Of a stretch of DNA of 12,811 nucleotides, positions 5,432-10,446 are shown in pieces. The stretch covers positions 1 through 12,811 of the forward strand of contig DVFO01000067.1 in NCBI GenBank assembly GCA_018713215.1, written 5' to 3'. The DNA is from Enterenecus faecium. Its GTDB lineage: Bacteria; Bacillota; Clostridia; Oscillospirales; Oscillospiraceae. Within the stretch, counting starts at the first letter, position 1; each line of letters begins with the position of its first letter. The notes below the pieces were generated by a model. That model was not told the origin of the DNA. It worked only from the letters and a program-made list of their open reading frames with translations, and did no database searches. The position numbers and the translations under genes are program-made.

Positions 5432-6013
5432 ATGACACCCAAGGAAGAATTTCTGGAGATCTTTCAAACCCACATTCACCGGGAGGGTTCCGCCGAGCTG
5501 CTGGACTATCTTTTAAATAAGAGCGACTTTTTCACCGCCCCCGCCTCCGCCCGCTTCCACGGCTCCTATGTGGGTGGGCTGTGCGAGCACTCGGTGAATG
5601 TGTTCCGCTGCCTGGAGGACTACCTGGCCCGGCCCCGCACCCGGGAGGTATACCAGCTGGACTACCCCATGGAGTCGGTGGCCATCGTGGCCCTGCTCCA
5701 CGACCTGTGCAAGATTGGTTGCTACAAGGCGGGCACCCGCAATGTGAAAAACGACGCCACGGGCCAGTGGGAGAAGGTACCCACCTTCTTCTTTGAGGAC
5801 AAGCTCCCCTACGGCCACGGGGAGAAATCGGTGTACATCATCTCCGGCTTTATGCGCCTTTCCCGGGAGGAGGCCATGGCCATCCGCTGGCACATGGGCT
5901 TCTCCGGCACCGAGGACAACCGCCTGGTGGGTCAGGCCTTCCAGCAGTTCCCCCTGGCCTTCGCTCTGGCCACCGCCGACATGGAGGCATCCTACTTCCT
6001 GGAAAAATCCTGA
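5432..6013 (+). CDS. HD-domain metal-dependent phosphohydrolase
   Basis: A 193-residue single-domain protein. The HD superfamily metal ligands are visible: His43 (RFHGSYVGGLCEHS, with His53), His90-Asp91 (LLHDLCKIG), His129 (YGHGEKS), His154 (IRWHMG) and Asp183 (ATADMEAS). The pattern resembles the HD domain of YhaM-type 3'-5' exoribonucleases and related hydrolases, but there is no N-terminal nucleic-acid-binding domain, so the substrate (nucleotide, RNA or other phosphoester) is unknown. The start is ATG 5432, with GAGGAGGG at 5417-5424 seven bases upstream. No clear promoter of its own is visible; read-through from antitoxin 2 or a promoter inside the repeat may drive it. It converges with the HAD gene on a shared hairpin. 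Confidence 0.85.
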   Translation: MTPKEEFLEIFQTHIHREGSAELLDYLLNKSDFFTAPASARFHGSYVGGLCEHSVNVFRCLEDYLARPRTREVYQLDYPMESVAIVALLHDLCKIGCYKAGTRNVKNDATGQWEKVPTFFFEDKLPYGHGEKSVYIISGFMRLSREEAMAIRWHMGFSGTEDNRLVGQAFQQFPLAFALATADMEASYFLEKS

Positions 6014-6018
6014 AAATC

Positions 6019-6048
6019 AGCCCCGGCTGCCACATGGCAGCCGGGGCT
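6019..6048. terminator. Shared hairpin between convergent genes
   Basis: A perfect 13-bp stem, AGCCCCGGCTGCC, with loop ACAT. On the minus strand it is followed by GATTTTCAGGATTTTT, so it serves the HAD gene well. On the plus strand the trailing bases (CTCCTTATTAT) are a weaker U-tract. Confidence 0.8.
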
Positions 6049-6055
6049 CTCCTTA

Positions 6056-6871
6056 TTATGGATAGATACCGTCCAAAATCTCAATGACCTGGGCCACCGC
6101 GTGGTCGTCGGTGTGGCCCACCAGCCTCGCCCCCCAGTCCTTCACCGGCTGGGCACAGTTGGCCGGGGCAAAGGGAATGGCGGACACCTCCAGCATGGGG
6201 ATGTCGTTTTGATTGTCCCCCATGCAGTACACGTTCTCCGGCTTAATCCCCAGCAGATTGGCCACATAGGCCACCATGGTGCCCTTGTTGGCCCCCTTGG
6301 CGGTGACCTCCAACAGATAGGGGTTGGAGAAGATCACCTCGTAGTCCTCCCCCCAGTGGGAGAGAAGATACGCCTGAGCCTGGACCAGCATGGGGTGGTC
6401 CTGCTCCACAATCACCTTGGTCCAGGGGGTGGGCATCTGGTCCACCCCGCACTCCTGGTACGGCACCCCCACCCGGTTGAGGTGTTTCAGCGTGACCACG
6501 TTGGGGTTGTAGACGTAGATCTCCTCCCCGTGGTAGGCCTCAAAGGACAAATCCGGGTACTGGGCGCACAGCTGGGCCATGTGCTCCCGGGCCTTGTGGG
6601 GCAGCTGGCTCTCTTTCACATACCGCCCCGCCTGGAAATCATAGATTCCCGCCCCGTTGGACACCACCACCGGGGCGTTGAACTCCAGGTGTTCCTTTTC
6701 AATCTGGGGGGCAAAGGTGCGCTTGGCCCGGCCAGTGGCGATGGAAAACCGTCCGCCCTCCTGCATAAAGTACCGGATGGCCCGGTGATTCTCCTCCGAC
6801 ACTGTGAGGTGTTGATTATATAAGGTGTCGTCGTAATCGGTGTAGAGCAAAACCCCGTCAAACTTGCCCAT
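6056..6871 (-). CDS. Cof-type HAD-superfamily phosphatase
   Basis: A 271-residue hydrolase with all four HAD motifs: DYDDT at residues 12-16 (nucleophile Asp12, acid Asp14), SIATGR at 43-48, Lys196 in GANKG, and GDNQND at 218-223. The large cap between motifs II and III is the C2 type found in Cof/YidA-like sugar-phosphate and cofactor phosphatases. Family members dephosphorylate sugar phosphates, PLP or flavin precursors; the substrate here cannot be read. The start is the ATG at 6871, 9 bases after AAGGAGG (6881-6887). Two upstream in-frame ATGs have no ribosome site. Motif I reads DYDD where DLDG is usual; the essential residues are kept. Confidence 0.92.
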   Translation of the reverse strand: MGKFDGVLLYTDYDDTLYNQHLTVSEENHRAIRYFMQEGGRFSIATGRAKRTFAPQIEKEHLEFNAPVVVSNGAGIYDFQAGRYVKESQLPHKAREHMAQLCAQYPDLSFEAYHGEEIYVYNPNVVTLKHLNRVGVPYQECGVDQMPTPWTKVIVEQDHPMLVQAQAYLLSHWGEDYEVIFSNPYLLEVTAKGANKGTMVAYVANLLGIKPENVYCMGDNQNDIPMLEVSAIPFAPANCAQPVKDWGARLVGHTDDHAVAQVIEILDGIYP

Positions 6872-6911
6872 GGGTATTGGCCTCCTTGTCATTCGCGTCT
6901 TATGTTCCACA

Positions 6912-6941
6912 ATTTTATCGCCCCCCACCCAAACTTGTCAA
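6912..6941 (-). promoter_or_regulatory. Promoter of the HAD phosphatase gene
   Basis: On the minus strand: TTGACA (6936-6941), an 18-bp spacer, and TAAAAT (6912-6917), about 35 bases before the start codon. Confidence 0.75.
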
Positions 6942-7073
6942 CCCCGGTCAATTTTGCCCTGATTCTGCCAGAAAGCAGATTTTTCCCCCGAAAGAGGTTA
7001 AATTTTTACCATAATTTTTTCTTGCGCGGAAGGTATAAATCAAATTCAAGTCCGAATTTGACACAAAAAACCC

Positions 7074-7102
7074 TTGACGGGAAGAGAAAAAGCGTGTAGG
7101 AT
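7074..7102 (+). promoter_or_regulatory. Candidate promoter of the M23 peptidase gene
   Basis: TTGACG (7074-7079), a 17-bp spacer, and TAGGAT (7097-7102). The expected start is near 7109, within the WalR-like box. A weaker downstream -10 (TATTTG, 7136-7141) is possible if the box acts positively. Confidence 0.6.
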
Positions 7103-7108
7103 ATGACT

Positions 7109-7145
7109 TGTAACTGATTTGTAACTATTGAAATTTATTTGTTAC
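7109..7145 (+). promoter_or_regulatory. WalR (YycF)-like binding boxes
   Basis: TGTAAC (7109-7114), five bases, and TGTAAC (7120-7125) fit the WalR consensus TGTWAH-N5-TGTWAH exactly. A third half-site, TGTTAC, lies at 7140-7145. WalR is the essential regulator of wall hydrolases in low-GC Gram-positives, and the gene that follows encodes one. The position just after the -10 would suit repression. Confidence 0.6.
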
Positions 7146-7171
7146 CAATTCGAACTTGGGAGGGACGTTCC

Positions 7172-8953
7172 GTGAGGAACTGGCATCTGGACCGCGTACA
7201 CAATTCAATGGCATCCCTTCGCCGTGTTTCCGGCAACGCCGCCGAGAAGGTGAAGCACCACTTGAAGGGTGCAGCCAGCCGGGCCAAGGAGGCAGCCGCC
7301 ACCTGCAAGGGCAATGCCAAGGCTACCACTTACCTGTGGAAGCTCAGCGCTGGCTCCGTGGTCGCCGAGTACAAGGCCACTGCCCGGGTCACCCGTGCCG
7401 CCTGCAAGGCCAAGATGGCCCCGGTCGCCGCTAAGGTAGCTCCGGCTGTCGCCGCTTGCAAGGCCAAGGCCGCCAGCGCCGCCATGGTCTGTTCCGACCT
7501 GGCCCGTGTGGCTGGTGTCAGCTCCTACCGCTCTGCCCGTAAGAATTGGGATAAAGCCTCCGAGTGGGGCAAGGAGAACTGGGAGAAGGCCGGCGTTGTG
7601 GCCAGCCGCGTGCGAGTCCGTGTGGACCGTCACCCCGTCTCTCCCCTTCTGTACATCACCCTGCTGTGCGTCGGCATCGGCGCTGTGGCTTTTAATGGCA
7701 TGTACACCAAGGCCTATGTGGCCTATGTCAACGGCGAGGAAGTGGGCGTGGTCTCCAGCGAGGAAGAGCTGAGCAGCATCGTGGGCAACGTGGAGACCCG
7801 CGTGGCCAGCGTGCTGGGCGAGGAGTACAGCTACGACGCGGAGATCACTCTAGCTCCCACCTACCTGGACGCCGGCACCCAGACCAACGCCCGGGCCGTG
7901 GAGGATGCCCTGTTTGAGGACACCGGGGCCATGATGAACGCCTACGCCGTGTCCGTGGACGGCCAGGAGCTGGGCTACGCCCAGACCAGCGAAGAGCTGC
8001 AGACCATGCTGGACAACGTCACCGAGCCCTACCTCAATGAGCAGACCGTGGAGCACCACTTCACCCAGGACGTAGAGATCTATGAGGTGGAGGTGCCCTC
8101 CAACACCCAGTTTACCCCCGACACCCTCCAATCCACCCTCTCCGGCAACAAGGAGGAGGCGGAGTACGTCACTGTGGAGCGTGGCGATACCTTTAACAGC
8201 ATTGCCGAGGCCGCTGGCCTCACCGGCGACGAGCTCCAGGCTCTCAACCCCGACGCCGACGGCAGCCAGCTCACCGTGGGCGATCAGCTGCTGGTGAAGC
8301 AGGCTGTGCCCATGCTCACCGTGGAGACTGTGGTCACCGAGACCTATGAGGAGACCATCCAGAGCCCCGTGGAGTACGTGGACAACCCCAACCTGTATGA
8401 GGGTACCACCCGCCTGAAGGCCGCTGGCCAGGACGGCGTGGAGAAGATCGAGGCCCGCATTACCTGCATCAACGGCCAGGAGACCCAGCGGGAAGAGGTG
8501 TCCCGCACCACCGTGCAGGAGGCCACCACCACTTACATGTACCAGGGCACCAAGGAGAAGCCTGCCACCGCTTCCACCGGTTCCTTCATCTGGCCTCTGT
8601 CCGGTACCATTACCTCTCGGTTCGGTTACCGTAATATCTTCGGCAGCACTTCCTTCCACTCCGGTCTGGATATTGCCGCTCCCTATGGCACCCAGATCTC
8701 TGCTGCTGACGGCGGCACCGTCACCTTCGCCGGTTGGCGTGGCAGCTACGGCCAGACCGTCATCATCACCCATGACGATGGCACCGTCACCTACTACGCC
8801 CACTGCTCTTCCCTGCTGGTCAACGCCGGGGACAAGGTGTATCAGGGCCAGGCCATCGCCCGGGTGGGCATGACCGGTACCGCTACCGGCTATCACTGCC
8901 ACTTCGAGGTGCGCGTGAACGGCAAGAGCGTCAATCCCGAGAATTACCTGTAA
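7172..8953 (+). CDS. Membrane-anchored LysM-G5-M23 peptidoglycan endopeptidase
   Basis: A 593-residue protein. The start is GTG 7172, with GGGAGGG (7158-7164) seven bases upstream. Residues 1-155 are rich in Ala and Lys/Arg (AACKAKMAPVAAK, AACKAKAASAA) and should be cytoplasmic. One membrane span follows (about 158-178). The outside part has a YVTVERGDTFNSIAEAAGL LysM (about 331-377), a G5-like domain (about 383-458) and a C-terminal M23 domain (about 473-593). The zinc ligands are His496 and Asp500 in HSGLD and His577 in HCH, with His544 (YYAHC) and His575 completing the active site, so it should be active. It would cut peptidoglycan cross-links at the membrane face. The long basic cytoplasmic tail is unusual for M23 enzymes. 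A strong terminator follows, so it is monocistronic. WalR control is suggested upstream. Confidence 0.92.
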   Translation: MRNWHLDRVHNSMASLRRVSGNAAEKVKHHLKGAASRAKEAAATCKGNAKATTYLWKLSAGSVVAEYKATARVTRAACKAKMAPVAAKVAPAVAACKAKAASAAMVCSDLARVAGVSSYRSARKNWDKASEWGKENWEKAGVVASRVRVRVDRHPVSPLLYITLLCVGIGAVAFNGMYTKAYVAYVNGEEVGVVSSEEELSSIVGNVETRVASVLGEEYSYDAEITLAPTYLDAGTQTNARAVEDALFEDTGAMMNAYAVSVDGQELGYAQTSEELQTMLDNVTEPYLNEQTVEHHFTQDVEIYEVEVPSNTQFTPDTLQSTLSGNKEEAEYVTVERGDTFNSIAEAAGLTGDELQALNPDADGSQLTVGDQLLVKQAVPMLTVETVVTETYEETIQSPVEYVDNPNLYEGTTRLKAAGQDGVEKIEARITCINGQETQREEVSRTTVQEATTTYMYQGTKEKPATASTGSFIWPLSGTITSRFGYRNIFGSTSFHSGLDIAAPYGTQISAADGGTVTFAGWRGSYGQTVIITHDDGTVTYYAHCSSLLVNAGDKVYQGQAIARVGMTGTATGYHCHFEVRVNGKSVNPENYL

Positions 8954-8960
8954 GACATGC

Positions 8961-8998
8961 AAAGCGTGCTGTGAGAACATCTCACAGCACGCTTTTTT
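8961..8998 (+). terminator. Terminator of the M23 peptidase gene
   Basis: A perfect 15-bp stem, AAAGCGTGCTGTGAG, with loop AACAT and a six-T run, 7 bases after the stop codon. Confidence 0.95.
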
Positions 8999-9009
8999 GC
9001 TTTATACCA

Positions 9010-9334
9010 GGCCCAAAGCCTCCCTCAGGGAGGGAGGTGGCGCCGCCGTAGGCGGTGACGGAGGGAGCCTGTAGCAGGCACCAAAAGGCACTAACGCAAT
9101 GGGTGGAATGTGCCAAAGTGACCGGGAAGACTGGTGAAGGTCTTTGCCCTGTGCCGACTTGTAGGTTCAGCTGCCCGCATGCTCCCTCAGGCTGCCCTTA
9201 CGGGCAGCCAGCTCCCTCCCGGAGGGAGCCGAAGGGCCATGCCGCCCCCCAAGAACCCCGGTCATGTTTAGGGTCTGCATTCTTCATTATTCATTTATCA
9301 TTCTTCATTTCCCCGCTCCCTCCAGGGAGCGGGG
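9010..9334. repeat. Palindromic GC-rich intergenic repeats
   Basis: No gene is supported here. Two clusters share the words CCTCCCT, GCTCCCTC and GGAGGGAG. The first (9019-9079) holds CCTCCCT-C-AGGGAGG, a GCCGCC/GGCGGT stem and GCCTG-TAG-CAGGC. The second (9181-9230) holds GGCTGCCC-TTAC-GGGCAGCC (9190-9209) and GCTCCCTCC-C-GGAGGGAGC (9211-9229). A third palindrome, CCCCGCTCCCT-CC-AGGGAGCGGGG (9311-9334), ends just before the next promoter. They look like REP-type or small nonautonomous elements dispersed in Clostridia genomes. No terminal repeats or target duplications are clear. Confidence 0.65.
9279..9310. repeat. AT-rich short repeat (TTCATT-type)
   Basis: Imperfect tandem units of TTCATT/ATTCTTCATT. 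The 11-mer TCATTCTTCAT (9298-9308) occurs inverted as ATGAAGAATGA at 12670-12680. It is probably a dispersed intergenic repeat. Confidence 0.5.
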
Positions 9335-9345
9335 AAGCGCCCCAC

Positions 9346-9374
9346 TTGACAAAATCGAACAAATGTATTATCAT
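9346..9374 (+). promoter_or_regulatory. Promoter of the small tail-anchored protein gene
   Basis: TTGACA (9346-9351), a 17-bp spacer, and TATCAT (9369-9374): close to consensus. Such a strong promoter with operator-like sequences in and after it suggests a repressed, inducible gene. Confidence 0.85.
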
Positions 9375-9381
9375 ACTCCTA

Positions 9382-9393
9382 GAACATTGGTTC
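9382..9393. promoter_or_regulatory. LexA-like SOS box
   Basis: GAAC-ATTG-GTTC is a perfect GAAC-N4-GTTC palindrome, the core of the Gram-positive LexA site (CGAAC-N4-GTTCG), with the outer G present on one side. It covers the expected transcription start. A second half-like site, CGAAC-AAAT-GTAT (9356-9368), lies in the promoter spacer. Confidence 0.65.
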
Positions 9394-9471
9394 GACAAAT
9401 TTCGAGGAAGAGTCGTTTATGGGACTGTATTTGTGCCATACTGGACACAAATACAACAAGGAGGATTGTCT

Positions 9472-9807
9472 ATGGAGACCACATTTTACACCGTACCTGC
9501 CCGGAGAGTGACCATGAGCAGCGTCGCCCCGGCCTATGAGAATGCCCCCACCCGGGAGCTGGTGTGTCTGTCCCGGCAAGCCCCCGCCCACGCTGGCAAG
9601 ACCGGACAGATCATCGACTTTACCGCCTGGAAGCAGGACCACGACCTGGACGTAGATCAGCCCCAGGAGGTTCTGGAACCCCAGGCTCCCCGCCCCGCTG
9701 GCCGGGCCTCTGGGCTGTGGTGGCTGATGCAGCACGGGGAGTGGGTGGCCACCCTGTCGGTGATCGGGGCCATGCTGCTGCTGAGCCTCCGCATTCTGGT
9801 GGCATAA
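9472..9807 (+). CDS. Small C-terminally tail-anchored membrane protein, putative SOS-regulated
   Basis: A 111-residue protein. I do not recognise a family. ATG 9472 has AAGGAGG (9458-9464) seven bases upstream; the open frame that continues further upstream runs through the promoter and repeats and is not used. Residues 1-80 are polar and Pro-rich (VLEPQAPRPAGR) with no catalytic motif. Residues about 91-111 (WVATLSVIGAMLLLSLRILVA) form a single membrane span at the very C-terminus, so the bulk should face the cytoplasm. The gene stands alone behind a strong promoter with a LexA-like box. Firmicutes often carry a small SOS-induced membrane inhibitor of cell division (YneA type, which has an N-terminal span and LysM). 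This protein could be an unrelated analogue; that is inference only. Confidence 0.75.
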   Translation: METTFYTVPARRVTMSSVAPAYENAPTRELVCLSRQAPAHAGKTGQIIDFTAWKQDHDLDVDQPQEVLEPQAPRPAGRASGLWWLMQHGEWVATLSVIGAMLLLSLRILVA

Positions 9808-9849
9808 TCACCAAAGTTGACAGAAAATAAAAAAATCAGGAAAAATCCC

Positions 9850-9879
9850 TTTACAATTGGGGTATGATTATGATATGCT
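9850..9879 (+). promoter_or_regulatory. Promoter of rpsO
   Basis: TTTACA (9850-9855), an 18-bp spacer, and TATGCT (9874-9879), with an extended TG at 9871-9872. It gives a leader of about 115 nt. No terminator hairpin separates it from the gene upstream. Confidence 0.7.
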
Positions 9880-9885
9880 ATTCGA

Positions 9886-10002
9886 GCATTTTGATGCACA
9901 CCCGTCAGCTTAGTTTCGGGACATTGCCCGCTTGTTACGCGGGGGATTCACCCGCCCGATACTCAGCGTCCGGGCAGAATACAAGAAAGGTGGAAACTAC
10001 CC
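9886..10002 (+). promoter_or_regulatory. Structured rpsO leader, possible S15 autoregulatory site
   Basis: Three small hairpins can be drawn: CCCG/CGGG (9901-9920), CCCGC-loop-GCGGG (9927-9943) and GCCCG/CGGGC (9954-9975), followed by the ribosome site AAAGGTGG near 9986-9992. Leaders where S15 represses its own translation are known in several bacterial groups, with different folds. Whether this one binds S15 is inference. Confidence 0.4.
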
Positions 10003-10269
10003 ATGATTCGTAAGGACCAGAAGACTGCCGTCATCGAGGCCAACCGCACCCACGAGACCGATACCGGTTCTCCCGAGGTTCAGATCGCCATCCTCACCGC
10101 CCGCATCCAGGAGCTCACCGAGCACCTGAAGGTGCACATCCACGACAACCACAGCCGTCGTGGCCTGCTGAAGATGGTCGGTAAGCGCCGCAAGATGCTG
10201 GACTACCTGGCTAAGAAGGACATCGAGCGTTACCGCGCTATCATTGCCAAGCTGGGCATCCGTAAGTAA
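10003..10269 (+). CDS. rpsO: 30S ribosomal protein S15
   Basis: An 88-residue protein of normal S15 length. The signature stretches ETDTGSPEVQIAILT (residues about 18-32), DNHSRRGLL (about 48-56) and KRRKMLDYL (about 61-69) are present. S15 binds 16S rRNA at the central three-way junction early in 30S assembly and also contacts the 50S subunit. It is followed by pnp, the conserved bacterial gene pair, with a hairpin between them. The start is ATG 10003 with AAAGGTGG upstream; this gives the standard N-terminus (MIRKDQK). Confidence 0.98.
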   Translation: MIRKDQKTAVIEANRTHETDTGSPEVQIAILTARIQELTEHLKVHIHDNHSRRGLLKMVGKRRKMLDYLAKKDIERYRAIIAKLGIRK

Positions 10270-10281
10270 GTTTTTTCAAAT

Positions 10282-10308
10282 AGGGCGGCGTGAACCTCAC
10301 GCCGCCCT
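10282..10308 (+). terminator. rpsO-pnp intergenic hairpin (attenuator or processing site)
   Basis: A perfect 12-bp stem, AGGGCGGCGTGA, with a 3-nt loop. The trailing bases (TGCCTCTATTCC) make a poor U-tract, so partial termination or RNA processing is more likely than a full stop. Confidence 0.6.
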
Positions 10309-10344
10309 TGCCTCTATTCCCCGCCATCTGCTGGAGCCTATCCT

Positions 10345-10400
10345 TTTAGCAGTTGAACATGGGTCTCACCAATAGGAGGGGCCTGTGTTCAAGTGCTAAA
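10345..10400 (+). promoter_or_regulatory. Long stem-loop in the pnp leader
   Basis: TTTAGCAGTTGAACA (10345-10359) and TGTTCAAGTGCTAAA (10386-10400) pair at 14 of 15 positions. Inside, GGTCTC can pair with GGGGCC (with wobble pairs), giving a stem of about 20 bp. It lies 46 bases before the pnp start. In E. coli a long pnp leader stem is cut by RNase III and is the basis of PNPase autocontrol; a similar role here is inference. Confidence 0.55.
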
Positions 10401-10446
10401 GTGTGATCGCTCCAGCTGGGCCCAAAGAAAAGGAGTGTATCAACCT

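Noticed and set aside
6101..6823. A 240-codon plus-strand frame opposite the HAD phosphatase gene
   Set aside because: The HAD motifs on the minus strand are complete and ordered; the opposite frame is His/Gly/Val-rich with no recognisable domain.
9055..9471. N-terminal extension of the small tail-anchored protein back to 9055
   Set aside because: The extension translates the palindromic repeats and the promoter. The good ribosome site at 9458-9464 fixes the start at 9472.
10393..10446. Upstream start of pnp at 10393
   Set aside because: It lies in the leader stem-loop with no ribosome site. ATG 10447 has AAGGAG and gives the usual PNPase N-terminus.
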